Below are positions 29,855 to 40,320 of a stretch of DNA of 64,000 nt, one piece after another. The translations under genes were made by a program, and so were the position numbers. The notes beneath the pieces were generated by a model that ran no database searches, was not told the DNA's origin, and was given only the letters and a program-made list of their open reading frames with translations. Each line of letters starts with the position of its first letter. The stretch's first letter is position 1. Source of the DNA: an uncultured Porphyromonadaceae bacterium (GTDB taxonomy: Bacteria; Bacteroidota; Bacteroidia; Bacteroidales; Muribaculaceae); the NCBI GenBank assembly GCA_947175295.1, contig CAMWMK010000001.1, positions 1 through 64,000 on the forward strand. The letters run 5' to 3'.

Positions 29855-32050
29855 ATGAAATTCAATAGATATCATCTGGGTCTCGCCCTTCTTCCGATGC
29901 TTGCCGGCTGTGCTGACTATATCGACACAGACAACTACATCGTGGAGAAACCCGCTTCAATCGCGGAGTTCGAGTACCTTAACGACTACAAACCCCTCAA
30001 GGAATACGTCAACCGCAGCGCGCATCCCGGCTTCACGCTGGGAACAGCGCTCAGCGTAGACGACTATCTGAAGCAGGGTAGCGTCTATCTGCTGACCAAC
30101 TCCAACTTCGACATGATGACAGCCGGCAATGCCATGAAGTATGCTTTATGCGTTTCCGACAACGGCACCATGAATTTCGATAAGGTGCGCAGCTTCGTCG
30201 ACGCCGCAAGAAACGTCGGAATGCAGATCTACGGACACACACTGCTCTGGCACTCACAGCAGAACAATAAGTGGCTCAACAGCCTTCTCGCCGACAAGGA
30301 ATTTGACTTCGATCCTGACGCGAAGAACGAGGTGGTGGACTTCGAGCTCGACTTCTCATCGCTCAGCGAATACACCTACTGGCACCAGTCGCCTGACGCT
30401 ACCGTCTTCTCAATTGAAGGCGGCTGCCTGAAGATCGACAATCCGGCTGCTGTCAACTTCTGGGAGGTGCAGTATTTCACTTTCGACAACGTCAACCTTC
30501 AGAAAGATGTGGAGTATCAGCTCACAGTTGAGCTCAAGGCTACCGCCGAGGGCGCTGTGCAGGGCAATGTAGGCGGATGGAGCGACAATGCGGGTATCCG
30601 CATTCCCTATTCGACCGATTGGGAGACGAAGACCATTACCTTCACCTCAGCTACCGATGGTGGAACACATGGACTTTTCCAGACCGGCGACCTTGTGGGC
30701 ACTATATGGTATAAATCAATCAAGATCTCCCATCTCGAGGCTCCCGCAATGGAGATAGGGGTCTCACTGATGTCGGGAGGCGACGCCGACAAGGGTGAAA
30801 GCGCCAACATCATCGCCCGCGAACACGGCAATTCAGATATTTCGGCAAGAGTGGTAGACGATCCCGCGGGCACGGGCAAGGTGTATGAGTGTAACTACAA
30901 CGCCAATCCTTCCGAAGCGTGGGACTCTCAGCTCTTCATCTCTTCCAATGAGCCTCTTGAGGCCGGAACCAAAGTGCACGTGAAGTTCCGCTACCGCGCT
31001 ACTGACGCCCGCTCCATCGACACGCAGGCACATGGCGCTCCCGGAAGCTACCACCATTGGCAGTTTATCGGTACGCTCAACGCTACTACCGACTGGCAGG
31101 AACATGAATACACCGGCACCATCTCCGGCGATCAGGCCGGATCGGATGGTTGCTCCGCAATTGCATTCAACCTCAGTTCGCAGCCTGCCGGCGGTACGTT
31201 CTACATCGACGATGTGGTGTTTGAGAAGATTGTCTCCGCCAATACGATTCCGTTGACTCCTGAGGAGAAGGCAGAGGTGCTTGACGCCGAGCTTGGACGC
31301 TGGATAAAGGGTATGATGGACGCTACCGGAGGATATGTGAAGGCTTGGGACCTCATGAACGAAGGCCTCGCCGACACATGGGGCGACATAGACCTGAAGC
31401 ATCAGTCTACCGTACCTGACGCAAATGCATTCTACTGGCAGGACTACCTCGGCGACATGTATGTGCGCAACGCCGTGAAGTATGCGCGCCAGTACTACGC
31501 CGAGCAGGAAAACGCCAACCCCGACGACCTTAAGCTCTTCATCAACGACTATAACCTTGAAGCCACCTACAACAACAACGACAAGGCGAAGAGCCTCGTC
31601 AAGTGGATAGCCAAATGGGAGGAAGACGGAGTGACACGGATCGACGGCATCGGCTCGCAAATGCATATCAGCTACAGCTGCAATCCGACCGAGCAGAAGA
31701 AGCGCGAAGAGGGCGTGGTCAACATGCTCAAGATCCTTGCCGCTTCCGGCAAACTCATCCGCATCACAGAGCTCGACATGGGCATCGACGATGAGAACGG
31801 CAACGCCATCCAGACAGCCGACGTTACTCTCGAGCAGCACAAGGCAATGGGTGAATACTACCGATTCATAATCAATAAGTATTTCGAGCTCGTTCCCGTC
31901 GAGCAGCAGTTCGGTATCTGCCATTGGTGCCAGACCGACAGTCCTGAAGGCTCAGGCTGGAGGGCAAACACTCCCGTGGGTCTCTGGAACCTCAACCTTC
32001 AGCGCAAGCCTACCTACGGCGGATATGCCGACGGACTCGGCGACAACTGA
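29855..32050 (+). CDS. xyn10C: GH10 endo-1,4-beta-xylanase lipoprotein with two CBM-like modules inserted in the catalytic domain (Xyn10C-like)
   Basis: Lipobox (PMLAGC); GHTLLWHSQ, then ~300-aa insertion with two beta-sandwich modules, then WDLMNEG (acid/base Glu codon 31361-31363), ITELDM (nucleophile Glu codon 31769-31771). Confidence 0.92.
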   Translation: MKFNRYHLGLALLPMLAGCADYIDTDNYIVEKPASIAEFEYLNDYKPLKEYVNRSAHPGFTLGTALSVDDYLKQGSVYLLTNSNFDMMTAGNAMKYALCVSDNGTMNFDKVRSFVDAARNVGMQIYGHTLLWHSQQNNKWLNSLLADKEFDFDPDAKNEVVDFELDFSSLSEYTYWHQSPDATVFSIEGGCLKIDNPAAVNFWEVQYFTFDNVNLQKDVEYQLTVELKATAEGAVQGNVGGWSDNAGIRIPYSTDWETKTITFTSATDGGTHGLFQTGDLVGTIWYKSIKISHLEAPAMEIGVSLMSGGDADKGESANIIAREHGNSDISARVVDDPAGTGKVYECNYNANPSEAWDSQLFISSNEPLEAGTKVHVKFRYRATDARSIDTQAHGAPGSYHHWQFIGTLNATTDWQEHEYTGTISGDQAGSDGCSAIAFNLSSQPAGGTFYIDDVVFEKIVSANTIPLTPEEKAEVLDAELGRWIKGMMDATGGYVKAWDLMNEGLADTWGDIDLKHQSTVPDANAFYWQDYLGDMYVRNAVKYARQYYAEQENANPDDLKLFINDYNLEATYNNNDKAKSLVKWIAKWEEDGVTRIDGIGSQMHISYSCNPTEQKKREEGVVNMLKILAASGKLIRITELDMGIDDENGNAIQTADVTLEQHKAMGEYYRFIINKYFELVPVEQQFGICHWCQTDSPEGSGWRANTPVGLWNLNLQRKPTYGGYADGLGDN

Positions 32051-32076
32051 TTTACCTACCTGATGAATACCTGAAT

Positions 32077-32112
32077 CTCGCCGGAAGTCAGTAAAGTCCG
32101 GCTTCCGGCGAG
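32077..32112. promoter_or_regulatory. Intercistronic hairpin (11-bp perfect stem, no U-tract)
   Basis: CTCGCCGGAAG...CTTCCGGCGAG between the xyn10C-like gene and the CBM gene. Confidence 0.6.
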
Positions 32113-32156
32113 CCAATAACAACCTTCATAATCATCTTTATTAAATTTCATCAACC

Positions 32157-33299
32157 ATGAAGAGATTTCTACTCATTGCCTCTGCCGCCATCATCGCAGC
32201 AGGCGCTTCCGCCGAGACAAGGAATGTTCTCGCTGAAATGTATCCGGGTTCCGCCTCCCTTATCGGATGGGGTCTTGAATCAAGCCGCGAAGTTGTCACT
32301 GAAGATGGCCGTGAAAGCCTTAAGGTGACTAATCCTTCAGCAGGTCAGAGCTGGGAGGCTCAGATAGCCTACGACGCTGAATTTACCGAAGGCACCACCT
32401 ACTATTTCACTTTCGACGTGAAGGGCGACGCGGGCACGATCACTTCCGGATTCCAGCAGACCAACGGCTATGCCGGATGCGGCAACTTCAGCAATTTCGA
32501 GATCAAGTCTGACTGGAATACAGTCACCATCAAGGGCACGGCAGGCACTTCCGAGAATGGCGATCCCAACCGCTGGGTGGCCAATATCGGTGACTATACA
32601 GGCACCTTCTACATCTCCAATATGTCGCTCTATACTTTGGAAGAAGGAGGTGAGACTCCCGTGGATCCCGGTCAGGGATGGTCGTCGATCATAACGGGTG
32701 GAAATGCTGCCGACGGCGAGACTTCATCGATTCAGGCAGGCTGGAGTGGTCCGGCGAAGGTAGTGGCCAATCCTGCCGGTGCGGGCAATGTATTCGAGTC
32801 TCCCATCGCCGCCGATCCCGCGAATGCCTGGGATTCGCAGCTCTTCATCGTCTTCAACGAGGCCCTTGAGGCCGGTGCGAAGTATAAGGTCAGCTTCGAC
32901 TACTACTGCACCGACTCCCGATCCATCGACGTTCAGGCCCAGGGCGATATGGGCGCCTACCATCACTGGACCTGTGGCTTCTCGGCCCTTAGCGCCAAGC
33001 CGGAATGGCAGTCTGTAAGCCTCCCTGAATATGAGGTGACGGCGGAAATGGCCGGAGCCGACGGCTTCAAGACCATGGCGTTCAATCTCTCTTCCGCTCC
33101 GGCAGCCGCTACATTCTACATCAACAATGTGATTGTGGAGAAAGAGGCATCTACAGCTGTCGAGGCCGTAGCTTCCGCAAAGGCCGCCATGACCGGTGTC
33201 TACAACCTTAACGGCGTCAAAGTGCTCGACAACGCTCAAGACCTCAATGCCCTTCCGAAGGGCATATATATCGTAAACGGCAAGAAAGTCGTTCGCTAA
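32157..33299 (+). CDS. Secreted protein with two CBM-like modules and a C-terminal sorting-domain-like tail (no catalytic domain)
   Basis: Signal peptide; N-terminal CBM4/22-like sandwich; second module matching the second insert of the upstream xylanase (AWDSQLFI..NEALEAG..RSIDVQAQG..YHHW..AFNLSS.PA..TFYI); C-terminal GVYNLNGVKVLDNAQDLNALPKGIYIVNGKKVVR. Confidence 0.75.
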   Translation: MKRFLLIASAAIIAAGASAETRNVLAEMYPGSASLIGWGLESSREVVTEDGRESLKVTNPSAGQSWEAQIAYDAEFTEGTTYYFTFDVKGDAGTITSGFQQTNGYAGCGNFSNFEIKSDWNTVTIKGTAGTSENGDPNRWVANIGDYTGTFYISNMSLYTLEEGGETPVDPGQGWSSIITGGNAADGETSSIQAGWSGPAKVVANPAGAGNVFESPIAADPANAWDSQLFIVFNEALEAGAKYKVSFDYYCTDSRSIDVQAQGDMGAYHHWTCGFSALSAKPEWQSVSLPEYEVTAEMAGADGFKTMAFNLSSAPAAATFYINNVIVEKEASTAVEAVASAKAAMTGVYNLNGVKVLDNAQDLNALPKGIYIVNGKKVVR

Positions 33300-33320
33300 A
33301 ATTAGTCATAAACCATCCTG

Positions 33321-34521
<1,201 letters not shown>

Positions 34522-34537
34522 GTTATACCCCATACAG

Positions 34538-35410
34538 ATGAATATACTGAATAAACTGCTATGTTCCGCTGCCGCCATAGCATCGGCTCTCTCTATTCAG
34601 GCGGCCGACCCGAACTTCCATATCTACCTATGTCTCGGCCAATCCAACATGGAGGGCAATGCCCGTGTGGAGCCGATTGACCGTCAGGACGTCCCGGAGC
34701 GTTTCCGGATGATGGCTTGCGTGGACTTCTCCGAGCCTCAGCGCACTCAGGGGGAGTGGTATGTAGCCGCTCCGCCGCTCGTACGCGAACAGACCGGCCT
34801 AACTCCTATGGACTATTTCGGACGTATGATGACATGCAACCTTCCCGAAGACGTGCGGGTAGGAGTGGTGGGTGTAGCGATCGGTGGCTGCAGGATAGAG
34901 CATCTTGATAAGGATTTCGATCCGACTGCCCTTGCCGATGAGGCCGATTGGTTTAAAAACTATATGAAGGCTTACGACGATGCCCCTTATGCGCGTCTGG
35001 TCGCCTGCGCTAAGAAAGCGCAGGATGCCGGAGTCATCAAAGGTATACTTCTACATCAGGGAGAGTCGAATACCGGCGACCCGGAATGGTGGAATAAGGT
35101 GCATAAGATCTATGATGATCTTATCACCGACCTCTCTCTCGAACCAAATTCAATCCCCCTCATCGCGGGGGAAGTAGTGGCTTCGGATATGGGAGGATCT
35201 TGCGGGGCGATGAATTCCATAATAGGCAATGTTCCGGAAGACTTCCCGATGGCTCATAGTGTTTCTTCAGCCAATCTTCCCCACAACGGCGATGGCCTCC
35301 ACTTCACGGCCCACGGCTACCGGGTGCTCGGATGCCGCTATGCCACTGAGATGCTCGCAACCATGGGTGTCACCGATCCGATCGTTCCCTATACTGAAAA
35401 CGGTAACTAA
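34538..35410 (+). CDS. SGNH-like carbohydrate acetylesterase (CE6/sialate-O-acetylesterase-like, putative acetyl-xylan esterase)
   Basis: Signal peptide; FHIYLCLGQSNMEGNA; GVAIGGCRIE; ILLHQGESNTGD; GDGLHFTAHGYRVLG. Confidence 0.82.
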   Translation: MNILNKLLCSAAAIASALSIQAADPNFHIYLCLGQSNMEGNARVEPIDRQDVPERFRMMACVDFSEPQRTQGEWYVAAPPLVREQTGLTPMDYFGRMMTCNLPEDVRVGVVGVAIGGCRIEHLDKDFDPTALADEADWFKNYMKAYDDAPYARLVACAKKAQDAGVIKGILLHQGESNTGDPEWWNKVHKIYDDLITDLSLEPNSIPLIAGEVVASDMGGSCGAMNSIIGNVPEDFPMAHSVSSANLPHNGDGLHFTAHGYRVLGCRYATEMLATMGVTDPIVPYTENGN

Positions 35411-35457
35411 CACTATTGGATTTGTAGCCATGTATAGGATGACTGAATAATTATCAT

Positions 35458-35465
35458 TATCTTTG
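35458..35465 (+). promoter_or_regulatory. Bacteroidales -7 box (TATCTTTG) for GH97
   Basis: Exact TAnnTTTG match ~30 bp upstream of the ATG at 35494. Confidence 0.5.
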
Positions 35466-35493
35466 CATGACTTCAATTAACCGATTCAAACAT

Positions 35494-37440
35494 ATGAAAA
35501 GACAATTTTTGATTTCCTTATCCCTTATAGGAGCGTTTTCCGCTGTGGCTGAGAGCTATGATGTGGTTAGCCCCGATGGCAAGACTGTAGTGACCGTCTC
35601 CGACGATGGCCTCGAGCCATCGTATTCCGTAAGATACAACGGCACCGACTTCCTGCTCAGATCTCCACTCGGCCTGAAGACCAATATCGGTGACTTCACC
35701 GCCGGACTCAATATCGGGAAAGTGCGTCCTGCAAAGCGCTCCGATTCCTACGCGCTGAACAACATCAAGACCGGAAAGGTAGACTATGAGGCCAATACAT
35801 CCGACTTCACCTTCTGCCGCGAAGACGGCACTCCGGTCTTCGAGTTCCAGGTGGAGGTAAGCGACAACAACGTGGCCTACCGCTATGTGATGCTGCCGCA
35901 GAAGGAGACGCTCTGCTGCGTAGTGGAGAGCGAAGCCACAGGCTTTGTGATGCCTGATGGAACCACTACATTCCTTTGTCCGCAGATGAATCCCATGACA
36001 GGATTCGCACGCACGGCCCCAAGCTACGAGACCAACTACGACCTTGACGACTCTATGGGTAAGAACGGCTGGGGCAACGGGTATGTATTTCCCTGTCTTT
36101 TCAAGAACGGCGACCACGGTTGGACCCTAATCTCCGAGACAGGATTGGCGGGTGACTATGTGGCCTCGCATCTTGCCAATAAATCCGGCAACGAATACGG
36201 TATAGCTTACGCCGTGGCGGCCGAAAACAATGGTTTTGGTTCCACAGGCGCGCAGATCGCACTTCCGGGAGGCACCCCCTGGCGTACTGTAACCGTAGGC
36301 GAGACACTCGCTCCCATAGTGGAGACGACGATACCATTCGACGTGGTGCAGCCGCTTTACGAACCGTCAAAGGAATATGACTACGGCAAAGGAAGCTGGA
36401 GCTGGATCATTAAGATGGATCCGAGCTGCAACTTCGAGGAGCAGAAAAAATACATAGACTTCTCCGCGGCAATGGGCTGGGATACGGTTCTGGTCGATGC
36501 CCTGTGGGACTCTCAGATCGGCTACGAAGGCATTGAGAAGCTGGCCGCCTACGGAAAGCAGAAAGGTGTGGACCTATATCTATGGTATAACTCCAACGGC
36601 TCATGGAACGATGCTCCCCAGGGACCGCGCGGAGTGATGAACGATATCGTAAAGCGTCGTAAAGACATGAAATGGATGCAGGAAAACGGTATCCGTGGCA
36701 TAAAGGTGGATTTCTTCGGTGGCGACAAGCAGGAGACCATGCGCCTCTACCATGATATCCTCGCCGACGCCAACGACCACGGCATACTCGTGATCTTCCA
36801 CGGTTGCACCCTTCCGAGGGGATGGGACCGCATGTATCCCAACTTTGCGGCGGCTGAGGCGGTGCTTGCAAGTGAAAACCTCCATTTCTCACAGGCGATG
36901 TGCGACGCGGAGGCAAAGAATGCCGCCACCCATCCATTCATCCGAAACGCTGTAGGAAGCATGGACTTCGGAGGAAGCGCCCTCAACAAATGGTATAACT
37001 CCAAGAACGAACCGGGACGTGGCAGCGAGCGCAAGACTTCAGACGTATTCGCCCTTGCTACCGCAGTGCTCTTCCAGAGTCCCGTGCAGCATTTCGCGCT
37101 TGCTCCCAACAACCTTGAGGATGCACCGGCTTGGGCGATCGACTTCATGAAGGCAGTGCCTACGGAGTGGGATGAGGTGAAATTCATCGACGGCTATCCC
37201 GGCAAATACATCATTCTGGCGCGTCGAAGCGGCGACGACTGGTATGTGGCCGCCATCAATGCGGAGGAGACTCCGCTCAAGGCTGAGATCGAACTCCCCG
37301 GCTATAAGGCCGGGGAAGAAATTGCATTTTACAGTGACGACAATAACCTCAACGGCTCCCTTAAGAGCGTAAAAGCCGACAAAAAAGGCAGGATAAAGCT
37401 CAACATCCCTCAAAATGGCGCCACCCTCCTCAAATACTGA
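35494..37440 (+). CDS. GH97 alpha-glycosidase (alpha-glucosidase/alpha-galactosidase family)
   Basis: SYDVVSPDGKTVVTVS, RYNGTDFLL.SPLGL, YRYVMLPQ, TVLVDALWD, GIRGIKVDFFGGDKQETM. Confidence 0.88.
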   Translation: MKRQFLISLSLIGAFSAVAESYDVVSPDGKTVVTVSDDGLEPSYSVRYNGTDFLLRSPLGLKTNIGDFTAGLNIGKVRPAKRSDSYALNNIKTGKVDYEANTSDFTFCREDGTPVFEFQVEVSDNNVAYRYVMLPQKETLCCVVESEATGFVMPDGTTTFLCPQMNPMTGFARTAPSYETNYDLDDSMGKNGWGNGYVFPCLFKNGDHGWTLISETGLAGDYVASHLANKSGNEYGIAYAVAAENNGFGSTGAQIALPGGTPWRTVTVGETLAPIVETTIPFDVVQPLYEPSKEYDYGKGSWSWIIKMDPSCNFEEQKKYIDFSAAMGWDTVLVDALWDSQIGYEGIEKLAAYGKQKGVDLYLWYNSNGSWNDAPQGPRGVMNDIVKRRKDMKWMQENGIRGIKVDFFGGDKQETMRLYHDILADANDHGILVIFHGCTLPRGWDRMYPNFAAAEAVLASENLHFSQAMCDAEAKNAATHPFIRNAVGSMDFGGSALNKWYNSKNEPGRGSERKTSDVFALATAVLFQSPVQHFALAPNNLEDAPAWAIDFMKAVPTEWDEVKFIDGYPGKYIILARRSGDDWYVAAINAEETPLKAEIELPGYKAGEEIAFYSDDNNLNGSLKSVKADKKGRIKLNIPQNGATLLKY

Positions 37441-37458
37441 TAATCAATTATTAAAATT

Positions 37459-37505
37459 CATGATGCATCATGATAAAACATGATACATCATGATATATCA
37501 TGAAT
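37459..37505. repeat. Palindromic CATGATNNATCATG array, copy 1
   Basis: CATGATGCATCATGATAAAACATGATACATCATGATATATCATGAAT; 43/47 identical to 40209-40255. Confidence 0.85.
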
Positions 37506-37539
37506 AACCCCGCAACTGACAACTAACTGAAAATAACCC

Positions 37540-38955
37540 ATGGAACCCATCTCAACCAGCCAAAACTTAGAATCGAAAGGATTCTACAAGGTCTCGATGC
37601 TAAAGTGCATCGGGTTTGGTTCGGGCGACCTTGCCCAGAACCTGATCTATCAGACCATAAGCATGTATCTGCTTTTCTTCTATACCAACGTCTATGGTCT
37701 CGACCCGGCGGTCGCCGCCGTGATGTTTCTTATAGTCAGGATCATAGATGTGATATGGGATCCATTGGTGGGCACTTTCGTCGACAAGCATGAGCCCCGG
37801 CTCGGTAAATACCGTTCCTACCTTATTCTGGGCGGTATCCCCTTGACCGGCTTCGCCATCCTCTGTTTCTGGAATGGTTTCTCAGGCTCGCTCCTCTACG
37901 CCTACATCACATATGTAGGTCTCTCCATGTGCTATACCCTCGTCAATGTACCATACGGCGCCCTCAATGCCTCCCTCACCCGCGATACGGCCGAGATCAC
38001 GAAACTTACTTCCGTACGTATGTTCATGGCGAATGTCGGCGGCCTGGCAGTAGGTATGGGTATTCCTATCGTGCTGAAGATGTTCGACCCTGCTGAGACC
38101 GAAGACATGTCGACCCATGACTCCGCGTGGCTCGCCACCATGACCATCTACGGCCTCGTAGGTCTCGCCCTGCTTTTCTTCTGCTTCTTCCAGTGCAGGG
38201 AAAGGGTTGTGATGGACAGATCCGAAACTGAAAACGTTAAGGTTTCCGACCTCTGGATGGAATTCGTTCACAACCGTCCGCTCCGCGTGCTCGCCTTCTT
38301 CTTCATCACTGCGTTCGGAATGATGGCGATTGCCAACTCGGCAGGTGCCTACTACATCAACTACAATATGCACGGCAATGCCGGGGAACTCTCCATCTTC
38401 ATGGGACTCGGCTCCATCCCTGCCTTCATCTTCATGCCTATGATTCCGGCCATAAAGAAGAGGGTAGGAAAGAAGGGGATGTTCAATATCTTCCTCGTCA
38501 CCGCCATCGTCGGCATGACCCTCCTCTATATCGTGACCATGGTGCCTTTCCTCAAAAACATATGGCTCGTCTATATAGCTCAGTTCATCAAGTCTACAGG
38601 AGTCATCGTCGCTACGGGCTACATGTGGGCCCTCGTCCCGGAGGTGATTTCATTCGGAGAGTATACCCATGGCCGCCGCATATCAGGAATCGTCAACGCC
38701 TTGACCGGTATCTTCTATAAGGCCGGAATGGCTCTCGGAGGCGTAGTGCCCGGACTTGTACTCGCCTTCGTGGGTTTCGACAAGGATGCCGCTGAGCAGA
38801 CGGTATTCGCACAGCAGGGTATCCTCTGGCTCGTAGCCGTCATTCCCGCCTTGCTGCTTATCCTCGCGATGGTGATCATCTCCCGTTATGAACTCAGCGA
38901 TGAGCGCATCGATGAAATAAACCGTGAGATTGAAGCACGTCACAATAAAGACTGA
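37540..38955 (+). CDS. MFS/GPH-family (MelB-like) sugar:cation symporter
   Basis: Twelve-TM-like hydrophobic pattern; GSGDLAQNLIYQTISMYLLFFYTNVYGL, RIIDVIWDPLVGTFVDKHEPRLGKYRSYLI, NVPYGALNASLTRDTAEI. Confidence 0.9.
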   Translation: MEPISTSQNLESKGFYKVSMLKCIGFGSGDLAQNLIYQTISMYLLFFYTNVYGLDPAVAAVMFLIVRIIDVIWDPLVGTFVDKHEPRLGKYRSYLILGGIPLTGFAILCFWNGFSGSLLYAYITYVGLSMCYTLVNVPYGALNASLTRDTAEITKLTSVRMFMANVGGLAVGMGIPIVLKMFDPAETEDMSTHDSAWLATMTIYGLVGLALLFFCFFQCRERVVMDRSETENVKVSDLWMEFVHNRPLRVLAFFFITAFGMMAIANSAGAYYINYNMHGNAGELSIFMGLGSIPAFIFMPMIPAIKKRVGKKGMFNIFLVTAIVGMTLLYIVTMVPFLKNIWLVYIAQFIKSTGVIVATGYMWALVPEVISFGEYTHGRRISGIVNALTGIFYKAGMALGGVVPGLVLAFVGFDKDAAEQTVFAQQGILWLVAVIPALLLILAMVIISRYELSDERIDEINREIEARHNKD

Positions 38956-39029
38956 TGGAAGGGCAGATTGCCCAATATTAATACACAACACATCCATATC
39001 CTCTAACTGAATCACTGAATCACAAAATC

Positions 39030-40163
39030 ATGAAAAAACATCTATTCTGCTATTTTGCATCCGCCCTTCTCGCTGCCTCCTGTTCTTCCGCTAAGGAAGG
39101 GCAGCAGGTGGCTACGGTCAAAGACCATTTCAAGGACGACTTCCTTATCGGAGCCGCCATCCCTGTCCGTCACATCAACGGGGAAGACCCTAAGGCCGAT
39201 TCCATAGTAAGCCTTCACTTCAATTCAATCGTGGCTGAGAACTGTATGAAAAACGAAGTCCTTCAGCCCCGCGAAGGGGAATTCTTCTGGGATGACGCCG
39301 ATAAGTTCGTGAAATACGGTGAAGACCGGGATATGGCCATCATCGGACATACTTTAATATGGCATTCACAGCTTGCTCCATGGTTCACGGTGGATAAGGA
39401 CGGCAATGATGTAAGTCCCGAAGTCTTGAAGCAGCGCATGAAAGACCATATATATGCCGTGGTAGGCCGCTATAAAGGCAGGGTCAAAGGCTGGGACGTG
39501 GTCAACGAGGCGATAGAAGACGACGGCAGCTACCGGAAATCGCCCTTCTATCGGATCCTCGGCGAGGAATACATTCCCCTCGCTTTCCAATATGCGCATG
39601 AAGCGGATCCTGAGGCCGAACTCTACATCAACGACTACTCCATGTTCAATCCCCGCAAGCGCGAGGCTTACGTGAGGATTGTCAACGACCTTAAGAAGCA
39701 GGGTCTCCGCATCGATGGCATCGGAATGCAGAGCCATATAGGTATGGACTATCCCGCTCTTGATGAATATGAGAAGAGCATCGTGGATTTTAGCGGCACA
39801 GGCTGCAACGTCATGATTACCGAACTCGATATGTCGGCGCTCCCCACCGTGCAGATGAGCGCTGATGTGGGTTCGATGGCGAAGATGAGTCCGGAAGAGC
39901 GAAAGGAAGCGATGAAGAAATTCGACGTATATCCCGACGGCCTCCCCGAAGAGGTCAGCAAGCAGTGGAACGACCGCATGGCTCAGGTCGTGGCACTCTA
40001 CAAGAAGCATGCCGACAAGATATCGCGCGTCACATGGTGGGGCACTACCGACGGGATGTCGTGGAAAAACGGCTTCCCCATCCCCGGACGCACCGACTAC
40101 CCCCTCCTCTTCGATAGAAATTATAATCTGAAGCCCTTCATGGCAGAAATAATTGAGAATTGA
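39030..40163 (+). CDS. GH10 endo-1,4-beta-xylanase lipoprotein (uninterrupted catalytic domain)
   Basis: Lipobox (LLAASC); [39 protein letters not shown]. Confidence 0.93.
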   Translation: MKKHLFCYFASALLAASCSSAKEGQQVATVKDHFKDDFLIGAAIPVRHINGEDPKADSIVSLHFNSIVAENCMKNEVLQPREGEFFWDDADKFVKYGEDRDMAIIGHTLIWHSQLAPWFTVDKDGNDVSPEVLKQRMKDHIYAVVGRYKGRVKGWDVVNEAIEDDGSYRKSPFYRILGEEYIPLAFQYAHEADPEAELYINDYSMFNPRKREAYVRIVNDLKKQGLRIDGIGMQSHIGMDYPALDEYEKSIVDFSGTGCNVMITELDMSALPTVQMSADVGSMAKMSPEERKEAMKKFDVYPDGLPEEVSKQWNDRMAQVVALYKKHADKISRVTWWGTTDGMSWKNGFPIPGRTDYPLLFDRNYNLKPFMAEIIEN

Positions 40164-40207
40164 GAATTAAGAATTGAGAATTTTAGAATTGAGAATTTTA
40201 GAATTAT
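40151..40207. repeat. Low-complexity AATTGAGAATT(TTAG) intergenic repeat
   Basis: AATTGAGAATTGAGAATTAAGAATTGAGAATTTTAGAATTGAGAATTTTAGAATTA. Confidence 0.75.
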
Positions 40208-40208
40208 C

Positions 40209-40255
40209 CATGATGCATCATGCTACAACATGATATATCATGATAAATCATGAAT
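40209..40255. repeat. Palindromic CATGATNNATCATG array, copy 2
   Basis: CATGATGCATCATGCTACAACATGATATATCATGATAAATCATGAAT. Confidence 0.85.
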
Positions 40256-40320
40256 TCCACCTCCCAACAACCCACCAACCCAACAACCAAAAAACCCACC
40301 AACCCAACAACCCAACCCCA
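40256..40320. repeat. CA-rich CCAACAACCCA-type low-complexity leader repeat
   Basis: CCCAACAACCCACCAACCCAACAACCAAAAAACCCACCAACCCAACAACCCAACCCCA immediately before the ATG at 40321. Confidence 0.7.

Noticed and set aside
30833-31924. 363-aa antisense ORF opposite the GH10 xylanase
   Set aside because: Shadow of codon bias in a strong CDS; low-complexity V/E/H-rich translation with no domain motifs or promoter.
37459-37505. Possible CRISPR-like array
   Set aside because: Repeats are 14-bp palindromes with almost no spacers and no cas genes nearby; not a CRISPR.
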